This document shows positions 10,464 to 20,239 of a stretch of DNA of 64,000 bases, piece after piece. The stretch comes from Nocardioides panacis (GTDB lineage: Bacteria; Actinomycetota; Actinomycetes; Propionibacteriales; Nocardioidaceae): NCBI RefSeq assembly GCF_019039255.1, contig NZ_CP077062.1, positions 2,728,001-2,792,000 on the forward strand. Reading direction: 5' to 3'. Below the pieces are notes generated by a model. It did not search any database. It was not told the origin of the DNA and saw nothing but the letters and a program-made list of their open reading frames with translations. Numbering within the stretch: position 1 is the stretch's first letter; each line of letters begins with the position of its first letter. The position numbers and the translations under genes are program-made.

Positions 10464-11995
10464 ATGCAGCCCGAGTTGATCGGAGGCCGCTACCGCGTGC
10501 TGTCGGCCATCGGCCAGGGCGGGATGGGGACCGTCTGGCTGTGCCAGGACGAGACCCTGCGCCGCGAGGTGGCCGTCAAGCAGGTCGGCCTGCTGCCGGG
10601 CGAGTCGGTGACCGACTCGGCCCGCGCGTTCCGCGAGGCCCGCTCCTCGGCCGGCCTCAGCCACCGCAACGTGGTCACCGTCTTCGACGTCGTCGAGGAG
10701 GCCGGCGCCATCTGGCTGGTGATGGAGCACGTGCCCGGCCGCTCCCTGTCGGAGATCATCAAGCAGGACGGCCCGCTGGAACCCACGGTGGTCGCCGACA
10801 TCGGCGCCCAGGTCGCCGCCGGCCTGGCCGCCGCGCACCGGGCCGGCACCATGCACCGCGACGTGAAGCCCGGCAACGTGCTGGTCCGCGAGGACGGCGT
10901 CGTGAAGATCAGCGACTTCGGCATCGCCCGCTCGGCCGGCGACCCGGCGCTGACCCAGTCCGGCTTCCTCACCGGCACCCCCAGCTACTTCTCCCCCGAG
11001 CTCGCCCGCGGCGCCGAGCCCGGCTCCGGCACCGACGTCTGGGCGCTGGGCGCGACGTTGTACGCCGCCGTCGAGGGCCGCTCGCCCTACGAGCAGCGGA
11101 CCAACCCGGTCGCGGTGCTGCACGACATCACCTCCGGCCAGCCGCCGCGACCGCGGCGCGCGGAGTTCCTCGAGCCGGCGCTGCTGCGGATGATGGACCG
11201 CGACCCGGACTCGCGCTGGTCGATGGACGACGCCGCGCACGGCCTGCGCCGCCTGGCGGACGCGCACAGCACCGGTGGCACCCGCGAGCAGACCGCCGGG
11301 GTCGCCGCCCCGACCACCCAGGTCGAGCGCCCCGCCCCCGAGCCGGTGCGGGAGCCGGTGCCCGCGGCCGCCCCGGTCGACCCGCCCGGCCCGTCGTACG
11401 ACGGGGGTCCGGGACGGCGCAGCCGCGGCCCGGTGTACGCCGTGCTGGCGGCGGTCGCGCTGCTCCTCGTCATCGGGGGCGTCGCGTACGCCGCGTCCCA
11501 GCGGTCCGGTTCCGACCCCAGCGCCGGACCCTCGGCCGGGGCGAGCAGCCCGGCCGGCTCGCCGTCCGCCTCGAGGAGCCCGAAGAAGTCGAGCACCCCC
11601 TCGCCCAGCGCGCAGGACACGCCGTCGCAGGCGCCCAGCACGCCCGCCGCCTCGCCGACGCCCACGCGCTCGACGACGCCGGCGACGGGCGCCGGGCTGG
11701 CGGCCCAGAAGTCGTTCCTCACCGACTACTTCGCCCAGGGCCCCGGCGGCACCGACGCGGGCTGGGCGCTGCTCACCCCCGCTACCAGGGCGTCGTCGGC
11801 CGCGGCTCCTACGACGGCTTCTGGCGCACGATCAAGTCGGTGTCCGTGGGTGACGTGCGCCCCGCCGGCGACGGCGCCGTCACCGCGACCCTGACCTACA
11901 CGAAGACCAACGGCCGCACCACGACCGAGCAGCACCTGATCCAGCTCGAGAAGTCCGGCGACGGCTACCTGATCGACGGGGACGGTCCCGCCTGA
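10464..11995 (+). CDS. Membrane Ser/Thr protein kinase, PknB type (frameshifted in this sequence)
   Basis: The cytosolic Hanks-type kinase domain (residues about 8-270) has the P-loop GQGGMGTVW, a catalytic lysine in AVKQ, HRDVKPGN, DFG and an activation segment GTPSYFSPE. A proline-rich linker, one transmembrane helix (PVYAVLAAVALLLVIGGVAYAA, near 325-346) and a Ser/Thr/Pro-rich extracellular spacer follow. The uncorrected frame ends at 11894 in an unnatural tail. One extra C in the C5 run at 11776-11780 restores an extracellular domain (YQGVVGRGSYDGFWRTIKSV...) ending at 11995, about 510 residues in all. The start is the ATG at 10464 after GAGAGGAC. The stop is 2 bp from the opposing comEC stop. 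Confidence 0.88.
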
Positions 11996-11997
11996 GC

Positions 11998-14306
11998 TCA
12001 CCGGCTCCGGGTCCCCCGGGCGGTGACCCCGAGCCGGCCGTCGCGGACGGTGACCGCGACGTCGCCGTCCTCGTCGGTGCGCTCGACCCGCATCCCTGCC
12101 CGGCGCAGCAGCGCGAGCGTCGCCACGGCCGGGTGGCCGTAGTCGTTGTCCCGGCCCACCGACACCAGGGCGAGCCGGGCCCCGAGCCCGTCGAGCAGGT
12201 CCGGGTCCTGGTAGCGGCTGCCGTGGTCCGCCCCTTGAGCACGTCGACCCGCAGCCCCGGCAGGGACGCGTCCAGCCGCTGCTGCGCCTCCGGCTCCATG
12301 TCGCCGGACATCAGCACCCGCACGCCGTGCACCTCGACGAGCAGTACCAGGCTGGCGTTGTTCGCCGCCGAGCCCTCCTCGCCGTGCTCGCCGCCTGACG
12401 CGACGGAGACCGGGCCGACCACCTGCCAGGTCAGCTGCCCGACGCGGCGGACCTCCCCGTAGGCGGGGACCCGCACCGGCACCCGCGCGGCGGCCGCCCG
12501 GCGACGTACGTCCGCCGCGCCGTAGGCCGGGTCCTCGGTCGCGGTCACGTCGACCTCCCCCACCCGGCGTCCGTGCAGCACCGCAGCGAGGCCGTCGACG
12601 TGGTCGGCGTGGAAGTGCGTGAGCACGACGACCGGCAGCTGCTGCACGCCGAGCCGGTCCAGGCAGGCGGCCATGGCCGGCGGGTCCGGGCCGGTGTCCA
12701 CGACCACCGCGGCTCCCCCGCCGGCGTTCAGCACCAGGCCGTCGCCCTGCCCGACGTCGCAGGCCACCAGCACCCACCCCCGGGGCGGCCAGCCCGGGCT
12801 GGGCAGCGGGCGGAGCATCACCACGACCAGCAGCAGGCTGAGCGCCACCGACCAGCGGGGGCGGCGGAGCACCGCACCGGCGCCGAGGCCGACGACCACG
12901 CAGAGCAGGCCCAGGACCAGCACCGGCACGACTCCCGGCGCCCAGTCCAGCACCGCGGTGGGCAGCCGGGCCAGGTGCGTCGCGACGGTGATGATCCAGG
13001 AGGCGCAGAGCCCGGCCAGCCACCCGCAGGCCCGTCCGGCCGGCTCCACCACCAGCACCAGCACGCCGCCCAGCAGCCCCAGGACCGTCGCCGGCCCGAC
13101 GACCACGGCGACCACGAGGTTCGCGACCACCGCGACCAGGCTCACCTGCCCGGAGATCGCCGCCACCACCGGCGTGCAGGCCAGCTGCGCGGCGAACGGG
13201 ACGGCCAGCGCCTCGGCGGCCCAGCGGGGCAGCCAGCCGCGCAGCGCGTCGCGGAAGGGTGGGCCGAGGAACAGGATGCCCGCCGTGGCGAGCGCGGACA
13301 GCGCGAAGCCGACCGACCGCGCCAGCCACGGGTCGAGGAGCAGCAGCACCAGCACCGCGACCCCGAGCGCCCGGACGCCGGTGTCCCGCCCGCGGGCGCC
13401 GAGCCCCAGCAGGGCCACCGACCCCATGGCCGCCGCCCGCAGCACGCTCGGCTCGGGGCGCGCCAGCAGCACGAAACCCGCCACCCCGAGGACGCCCACC
13501 AGCACCAGGCCGCGGGCACGCACGCCCGCCCACCGGGCCAGCACCAGCAGGAAGCCGACCACCAGCGTCAGGTTCGTGCCCGAGACCGCGGCGAGGTGGG
13601 TCAGCCCGCACGTCCGGAAGTCCTCGACGACCCCGGCCGACATCGACCGGTCGTCGCCCACCACCAGGGCCGGCACCAGGGCCCGGGCGTCCGGCGGGGC
13701 GTCCGCTACCGACGCCCGGATGCCGGCCCGGACCCGCGCGGCGGCGGCGAACAGCTCGCCGGGACGGTGCAGCACCCGGGGCGGCCGGCCCACTGACAGC
13801 ACGCCGGCCAGGTCGGGGCCGTCCGGAGGGGCGAGCCGGCCGGTGCCGGTGACCACCGACCCGAGCTCGACCCGATGCCAGCTCTCGTCGGCGACGACCA
13901 GCACCGGCACGCCGGTCCGGTAGCGGTGCCCGCGGCCGACCACGTCGGAGACCGACAGCCGGGTGAGCACGAACGACCCGAACCGGCCGTCGCGCAGCAC
14001 CGGGTCCGTGGTCACCCGGCCGGTGACGGTGACGACGGCGGCCTGCTCGGCCAGCCGGGCCACCGGGCCGTGCTGGTCGCCCTCGACCCGCAGGGCGGTC
14101 ACGCCCCCGACCGCGCAGGCCGCGAGCAGGCAGGCGAGCAGCGTCCGCACCGGTCGCCCGCCCCGCCGGCGGGTCGCGACGAGCACCACGCCCAGCACCG
14201 CGAGGACGCCCACGCTCCAGCCCGGCAGCCCGAGCACGGCCAGCCCGCCGGCCCAGGCGGACACCGCCAGGACCAGCGCACGGAGGTCGGGAGGGAGCGC
14301 CGGCAT
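11998..14306 (-). CDS. comEC: ComEC/Rec2 DNA-uptake channel (frameshifted in this sequence)
   Basis: ComEC carries single-stranded DNA across the membrane during transformation. The N-terminal DUF4131 region, the multi-helix competence domain (TCGLTHLAAVSGTNLTL) and a C-terminal metallo-beta-lactamase domain with LTHFHADHVDG near residue 563 are all visible. In the uncorrected frame the protein degenerates after LRVDVLKG. Adding one C to the C4 run at 12231-12234 restores LKGADHGSRYQDPDLLDGLG through to the stop at 11998, for a product of about 769 residues. The ATG at 14306 shares one base with the comEA stop. Whether this organism is competent cannot be told from these two genes. Confidence 0.92.
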
Positions 14307-15262
14307 CAGAGGGTGACGAAGGGGGCGATCTCGGCGAGCGTCGCGTCCCCGATGCCGGACACCTCCAGGAGCTCGTCGACGGAGGTGAAAGCGCCGTTCT
14401 CGGTGCGGAACGTCAGGATCGAGCGAGCCGTCACCGGGCCGATCCCGGGCAGCAGCTCCAGGTCGGCCTGGGTGGCGCTGTTCAGGTTCACCAGCGGGGT
14501 GGCGGTCGAGGAGCCGCCGGCCGAACCCCCGGCCGGGACACCGGCGGCCGAGGCGGCGACACCCGGCGGAGCAGGCCTCCCGACCACGATCTGCTCACCG
14601 TCGGCCAGCACCCGGGCCAGGTTCAGCGCGCCGGTGCGGGCGCCGGGCCGGGCACCGCCCGCTGCCTCCAGGGCGTCGACGACCCGGGAGCCCAGCGGGA
14701 GCGTGGCGATGCCCGGCCGGCGGACCTTGCCGGTGACGTCGACGACGATGCTGCCGGACGGCGTCGCCCCCGCGGCCCCGGCAGCGGAACCTGCGGTGGG
14801 ACCGGCGCCGCCCGTCGTCGGAGGGGTCGGAGGGGAGGACGCGGGCGGGCCGGCCGTCGGTGCCGGGACCGCGGCGAGCGCCGAGGGGGACGACGCGACC
14901 ACCGGCAGGGACGTCTCGCGTCCTCCCGCCCGCAGCGCCCACCACGCGCCGGCCGCCAGGGCGGCGGCGACCACCAGCGCCAGCACCGCCAGGTGCGCGG
15001 AGGTCAGGCCGACCCGGCCCTGCAGGGTCGGCGGCAGCCGGTCGTGCGCCCAGCCGCCCACCGACGACAGCCGGCCGACCGGCCGGTGCGCGTGCCGACC
15101 CGGGACCCCGTCAGCGGGGAGCCCGCCGGACCCGCCCGTGGGCCGGTGGACCGGGGTGCCCACGGCGTCCGGACGGATCTCGGCGAGCTCCGCGCTCAGC
15201 AGCTCGAGCCGTCGCCGTGCCACCGCGGCGACCTCTTCGTTGGCTGACCTGCGTGAGCGCAT
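14306..15262 (-). CDS. comEA: ComEA-type DNA-binding protein
   Basis: ComEA is the membrane-anchored receptor that passes DNA to ComEC. The 318-residue product has a cytosolic N-terminus, one transmembrane helix (residues about 90-110), a Ser/Pro/Ala-rich linker and an SLBB domain (GSIVVDVTGKVRRPGI). It ends in a helix-hairpin-helix domain (LVNLNSATQADLELLPGIGPVTARSIL), the usual ComEA order. The ATG at 15262 has no Shine-Dalgarno upstream, so the start is less certain than the rest. The stop overlaps the comEC start by one base. Confidence 0.93.
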   Translation of the reverse strand: MRSRRSANEEVAAVARRRLELLSAELAEIRPDAVGTPVHRPTGGSGGLPADGVPGRHAHRPVGRLSSVGGWAHDRLPPTLQGRVGLTSAHLAVLALVVAAALAAGAWWALRAGGRETSLPVVASSPSALAAVPAPTAGPPASSPPTPPTTGGAGPTAGSAAGAAGATPSGSIVVDVTGKVRRPGIATLPLGSRVVDALEAAGGARPGARTGALNLARVLADGEQIVVGRPAPPGVAASAAGVPAGGSAGGSSTATPLVNLNSATQADLELLPGIGPVTARSILTFRTENGAFTSVDELLEVSGIGDATLAEIAPFVTL

Positions 15263-15357
15263 GAGGAGAACCTAGGAAGACCCCGACCGATCGGGAAGGC
15301 GCACGTCCGCGGCCTGTGGACGGGCGCCGGGCGCGGCCGCCTGTGGACGGTTCCGGG

Positions 15358-16218
15358 TCAGCGCGGGGCGACGACGACCGCGACCATGCCCGGCCCCACG
15401 TGCGCCCCGATCACCGCGCCGACCTCGCCGACCGAGACCTCCCGGGCCGACAGGTTCGCGGCGAGCCGGCGGCCGAGGTGCTCGGCGAGCACGCCGGCCC
15501 GGTCCGGATTCGCGAGGTGCGCGACCGCCACGTCCACCTGCCGGTCGGCGGCGGCCGCGACGGCCAGCTCCTCCAGACGGCTCAGAGCACGGGCCGCCGT
15601 ACGCACCTTCTCGCGGGGACCGATCCGCCCGTCCACGATCTCCAGCAGCGGCTTGACCGCCAGCGCCGAGCCGAGCAGCGCGGCGGCGGCGCCGATCCGG
15701 CCGCCGCGGCGGAGGTACTCCAGGGTGTCGACGTAGAACAGCGACGTGGTCGCGTCGGCGCGGGCCAGCGCCGCTCCGGCCGCCTCCTCGGCCGAGCCGC
15801 CCCGCTCGAGCACCTCGGCGGCGGTCAGCACGGCGAACCCGGTGGCCATGCCCAGTTGGCGGGTGTCGACCACCCGGACCGGCAGGGAGGCGTCCCGGGC
15901 GGCCAGCTGCGCGGACTCGAAGGTGCCGCTCATCTCCCCCGACAGGTGCACCGACAGGACCTCGTCGAAGCCGTCCGCACGGGCCTTCTCGAAGGCCTCC
16001 AGGAACACCGCCGGCGTCGGCCGCGACGTGCTCACCGGGGTCCACTCACGCAGCGCGGCGGCCATCGTCTCGGCCGTCACGTCGGGGTCGACGCCCTCGT
16101 CGTGGGACCTCGCCCCGATGACCACCTGGAGAGGCACCACGCGGATGCCGTGGCGCTCGATCACGTCGCGCGGCAGCATCGCCGTGGAGTCGGTCACCAG
16201 GGCGACGGTCGCAGACAT
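15358..16218 (-). CDS. DegV family fatty-acid-binding protein
   Basis: The 286-residue protein starts MSATVALVTDSTAMLPRDVIERH, the DegV signature, and carries TSRPTPAVFLEAFEKA and LSVHLSGEMSGTFESAQ. DegV/FakB proteins bind a fatty acid and can present it to a fatty-acid kinase; no FakA homolog is in the window. The gene lies 95 nt upstream of comEA on the same strand, a common actinobacterial arrangement with no known functional link. Confidence 0.92.
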   Translation of the reverse strand: MSATVALVTDSTAMLPRDVIERHGIRVVPLQVVIGARSHDEGVDPDVTAETMAAALREWTPVSTSRPTPAVFLEAFEKARADGFDEVLSVHLSGEMSGTFESAQLAARDASLPVRVVDTRQLGMATGFAVLTAAEVLERGGSAEEAAGAALARADATTSLFYVDTLEYLRRGGRIGAAAALLGSALAVKPLLEIVDGRIGPREKVRTAARALSRLEELAVAAAADRQVDVAVAHLANPDRAGVLAEHLGRRLAANLSAREVSVGEVGAVIGAHVGPGMVAVVVAPR

Positions 16219-16306
16219 GCGGAAAGGCTAGCCGTCGACGAGGGAATCACCTCGGGGCGCGCACCGTTGGGACCGGTAGTTCCACCCGCCAACGAGAAGG
16301 AGACCC

Positions 16307-16951
16307 ATGCGCGTCGTCATCGCCGGAGGTCACGGCCAGATCGCCCTGCTGCTCGAGAGGGTGCTCGCGGACCGCGGCGACTCGCCCGTGGGCATCGTGC
16401 GCAACCCCGACCACGTCGCGGACGTGGAGGCCGCCGGCGCCGAGGCCGTCGTGCTCGACCTCGAGGACGCCGACGTCGCCGCCGTCACGGACGTGGTGAA
16501 GGGGGCGGACGCGGTCGTCTTCGCGGCCGGCGGGGGGCCGAACAGCGGCGTCGCCCGCAAGGAGAGCGTCGACAAGGGCGCCGCGGTGCTGCTCGCCGAC
16601 GCCGCCGAGCAGGCGGGCGTCCGACGCTACGTGATGGTCTCCTCGATGGGCACCGACAAGGCCGACCCGGACAGCCAGGACGTGTTCCAGGTGTACCTCC
16701 GCGCCAAGCTGGCGGCCGACGACGACCTGCGGGCGCGGGACCTCGACTGGACCGTCGTACGCCCGGGGCGGCTGACCGACGACGCGGGCGCCGGCCGCAT
16801 CCAGGTCGGCACGCTGGAGCGCGGCGAGATCCCGCGCGCCGACGTCGCCGCGGTGCTCGCCGCGGTGCTGGTCACGGACGCCACCATCGGCAGCACGTTC
16901 GACCTGCTCGCCGGGCACCAGACGATCGACGCGGCGCTCGCCGGCCTCTGA
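16307..16951 (+). CDS. NAD(P)-binding Rossmann-fold protein (atypical SDR, NmrA/YwnB-like)
   Basis: The 214-residue protein begins MRVVIAGGHGQIALLLERVL, an atypical GGxGxI dinucleotide-binding motif. It continues with VVFAAGGGPNSG, VRRYVMVSSMGT and DLDWTVVRPGRL, as in the atypical SDR a5 group. No classical YxxxK catalytic pair is clear, so it may be a sensor or an enzyme of unknown substrate. AAGGAG four bases before the ATG fixes the start. Its last codons form half of the terminator stem. Confidence 0.85.
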   Translation: MRVVIAGGHGQIALLLERVLADRGDSPVGIVRNPDHVADVEAAGAEAVVLDLEDADVAAVTDVVKGADAVVFAAGGGPNSGVARKESVDKGAAVLLADAAEQAGVRRYVMVSSMGTDKADPDSQDVFQVYLRAKLAADDDLRARDLDWTVVRPGRLTDDAGAGRIQVGTLERGEIPRADVAAVLAAVLVTDATIGSTFDLLAGHQTIDAALAGL

Positions 16952-16962
16952 GGGAGGCCGGC
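16940..16962. terminator. Terminator hairpin spanning the stop of the Rossmann-fold gene
   Basis: GCCGGCCTC (16940-16948) pairs with GAGGCCGGC (16954-16962) as a perfect 9-bp stem whose loop contains the TGA stop. It sits 13 bp from the end of leuS and can serve both convergent genes. Confidence 0.65.
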
Positions 16963-16975
16963 GGTCCCGTCCGGG

Positions 16976-19465
16976 TCAGCCGGTGACGATGTTGACCAGC
17001 TTGGGCGCCCGCACGATCACCTTGCGGACGTCCTTGCCGTCCAGCGCCCGCTGGACGTGAGCGTCGGCCATCACCAGCGCCTCCAGGTCGGCCGCGGTGA
17101 TGTCCGGGCTGACCTCCAGCCGGGCGCGCAGCTTGCCCTGTACCTGCACGACGGCAGTCACCGAGTCCTGCACCAGCAGCGCCGGGTCGACCGTCGGCCA
17201 GCCCGCCCGGGCGACGGTCGGCTCGTGGCCCAGCCGCGCCCACATCTCCTCGGCGGTGTACGGCGCCACCAGGCTCAGCAGGATCGCGACCGCCTCGGCG
17301 GCCTCGCGCACGGCCGGGTCGGCCGGGCCGCAGCCCGAGTCGATCGCCTTGCGGGTGGTGTTGACCAGCTCCATGGTGCGGGCGACCAGCACGTTGAACC
17401 GTTGGGTCTCGACCAGCTGCTCCGCGTCGGAGACGGTGCGGTGGGTGGCCTGCCGCAGCCCGACGTCGCCGCCCTCGGCGGGCGTGCCGGGCTCCGAGCC
17501 GACGTCCCCGGACAGCCGCCAGGCGCGCTGCAGGAACTTCACGGAGCCGCCGGGCGACATGTCGGCCCAGTCGATGTCGGCCTCGGGCGGGCCGGCGAAC
17601 ACCATCGTCAGCCGGATCGCGTCGACGCCGAACTCGTCGATCATCTCGCCCAGGTTGACGCCGTTGCCCAGGGACTTGCTCATCCCGCGGCCCTCGTTGA
17701 TGACCTCGCCCTGGTTCAGCAGCCGGGAGAACGGCTCGACGAAGTCGACCAGGCCCATGTCGTGCAGCACCTTGGTGAAGAACCGGCTGTACAGCAGGTG
17801 CAGGATCGCGTGCTCGACGCCACCGACGTACTGCGCCGCCGGCATCCAGTTGCGCACCGCCTTGGGGTCGAAGGGGCCCTCGGTGTAGTGCGGGGAGCAG
17901 TAGCGGAAGAAGTACCAGCTGGAGTCGACGAACGTGTCCATCGTGTCGCTGTCCCGCTTGGCCGGGCCGCCGCACTGCGGGCAGTCCACGTTGACCCAGT
18001 CCGCGGCCGCGGCCAGCGGGGAGACGCCCTTGGGCTTCAGGTCGGCGCCGCTCAGGTCGGGCAGCTCGACCGGCAGCTGGTCCTCGGGCACCGCGACCTC
18101 ACCGCAGGCCCCGCAGTGCACGATCGGGATCGGGGCGCCCCAGTAGCGCTGCCGGCTCAGCAGCCAGTCCCGCAGCCGGAAGTTCACGAAGCCCTTGCCG
18201 ACGCCCTTCTGCTCCAGCCAGCTGATGATCCGGGCCTTGGCCTCGTCCACCGGCAGGCCGTCCAGCGAGATCTCGTCGTTCGCGGAGTTGATGGCCGGTC
18301 CCGAGCCGGTGAACGCCTCGCCGCCGGCCTCCTCGAACCCCTCGGGCGGCTGCACCGTGCGGATGACCGGCAGGCCGAACTTCTTGGCGAACTCCCAGTC
18401 CCGCTGGTCCTGGCCGGGCACCGCCATGATCGCGCCGGTGCCGTAGTCGGCCAGCACGTAGTCGGAGGCCCACACGGGGATCCGCGCGCCGGTGACCGGG
18501 TTCACGGCGGTGACGCCCAGGTCGACGCCGGACTTGGGCCGGTCGGTGGCCAGCCGGTCGATGTCGGTGGCCTTGCGGACCTCGACCAGGTAGTCCTCCA
18601 GGGCCGCGCGCCGCTCCGGGGCACAGAGCTCGGCGGCCATCTTCGCGTCCGCGGCGACCACCATGAACGTGGCGCCGAAGACGGTGTCGGGCCGGGTGGT
18701 GAACACCCGGATCGGGTCGCCGTGGTAGTGCGGCGCGTCGACCGCGAAGTCGATGTGCGCGCCCTCCGAGCGACCGATCCAGTTGCGCTGCATGGCCAGC
18801 ACCTTCGACGGCCAGGTGGCCTCCAGCGGCTCCATGTCGTCCAGCAGCCGCTGGGCGTAGTCGGTGACCTTGAAGTACCACTGCGACAGCTCGCGCTTGG
18901 TGACCTCGGCGCCGCAGCGCTCGCACATGCCCGCGACCACCTGCTCGTTGGCCAGCACGGTCTGGTCGTTGGGGCACCAGTTGACCGGGGAGAACTTGCG
19001 GTAGGCCAGCCCCCGCTCGCGGAACTTCAGGAACAGCCACTGGGTCCAGCGGTAGTACTCCGGGTCGGAGGTGTTCAGGCGGCGGGACCAGTCGAAGGAG
19101 ATGCCGTAGCGCCGGAACGACTCGGCCTGCGTCTCGATGTTGGCGTAGGTGAACACCGCCGGGTTCTCGCCGCGCTTGATCGCGGCGTTCTCGGCGGGCA
19201 GCCCGAAGGAGTCCCAGCCGATCGGGTTCAGCACGTCGTAGCCGCGCTGCCACCAGTAGCGCGCGATCACGTCGTGCAGCGCCATCACCTCGGCGTGGCC
19301 CATGTGCAGGTCACCGCTCGGGTAGGGGAACATCGTCAACGCGTAACGGCGCTCCTTGGACCCGTCGTCGGCCGCCTGGAACGGGTTCAGGTCGTCCCAG
19401 ACCTTGCGCCACTTGTCCTGCGCGGCCGTCACGTCGTAGTGCTGGTCGTGGTCCTGGTCGTCCAT
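16976..19465 (-). CDS. leuS: Leucyl-tRNA synthetase
   Basis: LeuS charges tRNA-Leu. The 829-residue class I enzyme has the HIGH motif as [14 protein letters not shown] (residue about 54), a CP1 editing insertion ([16 protein letters not shown]), zinc-type cysteine pairs (CERC, CGAC, CPQC) and the KMSKS motif as GMSKSLGN near 592. The ATG at 19465 gives [21 protein letters not shown]; longer in-frame extensions would run into the leader region. The upstream leader carries a Leu-codon peptide and an attenuator, so expression is probably raised when charged tRNA-Leu is scarce. It lies convergent with the Rossmann-fold gene. Confidence 0.97.
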   Translation of the reverse strand: MDDQDHDQHYDVTAAQDKWRKVWDDLNPFQAADDGSKERRYALTMFPYPSGDLHMGHAEVMALHDVIARYWWQRGYDVLNPIGWDSFGLPAENAAIKRGENPAVFTYANIETQAESFRRYGISFDWSRRLNTSDPEYYRWTQWLFLKFRERGLAYRKFSPVNWCPNDQTVLANEQVVAGMCERCGAEVTKRELSQWYFKVTDYAQRLLDDMEPLEATWPSKVLAMQRNWIGRSEGAHIDFAVDAPHYHGDPIRVFTTRPDTVFGATFMVVAADAKMAAELCAPERRAALEDYLVEVRKATDIDRLATDRPKSGVDLGVTAVNPVTGARIPVWASDYVLADYGTGAIMAVPGQDQRDWEFAKKFGLPVIRTVQPPEGFEEAGGEAFTGSGPAINSANDEISLDGLPVDEAKARIISWLEQKGVGKGFVNFRLRDWLLSRQRYWGAPIPIVHCGACGEVAVPEDQLPVELPDLSGADLKPKGVSPLAAAADWVNVDCPQCGGPAKRDSDTMDTFVDSSWYFFRYCSPHYTEGPFDPKAVRNWMPAAQYVGGVEHAILHLLYSRFFTKVLHDMGLVDFVEPFSRLLNQGEVINEGRGMSKSLGNGVNLGEMIDEFGVDAIRLTMVFAGPPEADIDWADMSPGGSVKFLQRAWRLSGDVGSEPGTPAEGGDVGLRQATHRTVSDAEQLVETQRFNVLVARTMELVNTTRKAIDSGCGPADPAVREAAEAVAILLSLVAPYTAEEMWARLGHEPTVARAGWPTVDPALLVQDSVTAVVQVQGKLRARLEVSPDITAADLEALVMADAHVQRALDGKDVRKVIVRAPKLVNIVTG

Positions 19466-19508
19466 GGTCTCGTCTTCCCGTCCTGCGTGCTGCTCGGCCT
19501 GGGGGCAC

Positions 19509-19577
19509 AAAAAAACCCCTCAGGAACGAGGGGTAGCCGCGTCGTCCTGCCCGCGAGGGGCACCGGTCAACGCGGCT
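19509..19577 (-). promoter_or_regulatory. Transcription attenuator in the leuS leader
   Basis: On the - strand, ACCCCTC and GAGGGGT (19534-19528 and 19521-19515) form a 7-bp terminator stem with a 6-base loop, followed by seven T's (19515-19509). Upstream, CCCCT (19560-19556) and CAGGA (19549-19545) can instead pair with AGGGG and TCCTG of the terminator's 3' arm, giving a mutually exclusive antiterminator. A further 8-bp stem, AGCCGCGT (19577-19570) with ACGCGGCT (19542-19535), would enclose and sequester the antiterminator strand; its 5' arm overlaps the end of the leader peptide. The pairings are read from the sequence and the switching is inference. Confidence 0.8.
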
Positions 19578-19602
19578 TGCCAAGAAGAAGTGTCGTGCGC
19601 AT
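19567..19602 (-). CDS. leuS leader peptide with three tandem Leu codons
   Basis: This short frame encodes MRTTLLLGKPR and stop. Codons 5-7 are three consecutive CTT leucine codons, a choice almost absent from neighbouring genes, which use CTG and CTC. The peptide ends inside the 5' arm of the anti-antiterminator stem and lies just upstream of a T-run terminator before leuS. Its ATG is 6 bases after a TAGGCT -10 box, so the transcript would start at or next to the ATG, with no Shine-Dalgarno. Leaderless leader peptides are known for amino-acid attenuators in actinobacteria. Confidence 0.78.
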   Translation of the reverse strand: MRTTLLLGKPR

Positions 19603-19608
19603 GCGAAG

Positions 19609-19614
19609 AGCCTA
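19609..19614 (-). promoter_or_regulatory. -10 box of the leuS leader promoter
   Basis: TAGGCT on the - strand fits the actinobacterial TANNNT consensus. The expected start point about 7 bases downstream is the A of the leader-peptide ATG at 19602. No good -35 hexamer is seen. Confidence 0.55.
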
Positions 19615-19649
19615 GCGCACCGGCTGGCGGCGTCGCAGCCGCGTTCTGC

Positions 19650-20114
19650 TCAGCGACCGGTGCCCACGGCCTCGTCGAGGACCGCCTCCAGCCGGACCAG
19701 GGCGTGCGCCAGGCCGGCGTACGTCTCGCGACCCAGTGCCTGCGCCCACTCGTGCTCCAGGCGCACCATGGTCTGCCGGATCACCCCGACGGCGGCCCAG
19801 CCGCGCTCGGTGAGCCGGACCACCCGGGTCCGCCGGTCGTCGGGGTGCGCCTCGCGGACGAGGTAGCCCCCGCTCTCCAGCTGGTGGAGCAGGTGGTTCA
19901 TCGCCTGCTTGGACGCCGACGTGCGCACCGCCAGCACCCCCGGCCGCTGGCCGTCCGGCCCCGGGTGCTGGAACACGCCCAGGTGGGCGGGCAGCACGTC
20001 GTCGAAGCCGGCCCTGTGCAGGCTGGCCATCACCTCGTGGCGCACCAGTACCGCAGGTCGGCGCAGCAGCGCGCCGACCGGTGGCAGCGCGACGTCGTCC
20101 ATCTCGATCGTCAT
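19650..20114 (-). CDS. MarR-family transcriptional regulator
   Basis: The 154-residue protein has the winged-helix core of MarR proteins: SASKQAMNHLLHQLESGGYLVREAHPDDRRTRVVRLTERG, with the DxR wing motif as DDRR. Family members usually repress their own gene and a neighbour and respond to small phenolic or drug-like ligands. The ATG at 20114 is chosen for the GGGGGG tract four bases upstream; an in-frame TTG at 20144 is possible. No obvious target gene adjoins it, since the leuS leader lies downstream. Confidence 0.88.
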   Translation of the reverse strand: MTIEMDDVALPPVGALLRRPAVLVRHEVMASLHRAGFDDVLPAHLGVFQHPGPDGQRPGVLAVRTSASKQAMNHLLHQLESGGYLVREAHPDDRRTRVVRLTERGWAAVGVIRQTMVRLEHEWAQALGRETYAGLAHALVRLEAVLDEAVGTGR

Positions 20115-20186
20115 CTGTCCCCCCCGGACAAGACTTTCCTCCAAGACCCCCCGGCCTCGAGACGAGTGTGCCCCCCCTCAGGGGCG

Positions 20187-20210
20187 TTTTATAGCGGTTT
20201 TTACCGAACC
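20187..20210 (-). promoter_or_regulatory. AT-rich candidate promoter/operator of the marR gene
   Basis: The segment contains the inverted repeat CGGT-TTTT-ACCG (20195-20206), flanked on the - strand by TATAAA. It is markedly AT-rich for this genome and lies about 75 bases upstream of the MarR start, where an autoregulatory site would be expected. The half-sites are short, so this is tentative. Confidence 0.35.
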
Positions 20211-20239
20211 ATTGCCCAGCGCGTACGACGTCCGCGCGG

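Noticed and set aside
11776-11780. Programmed frameshift in the kinase gene
   Set aside because: The site has no slippery heptamer or downstream stimulator, and similar homopolymer anomalies occur in four unrelated genes and a tRNA, so sequencing error is the simpler reading.
19466-19640. T-box riboswitch upstream of leuS
   Set aside because: No T-box sequence or specifier stem is visible; the leader-peptide attenuator explains the terminator.
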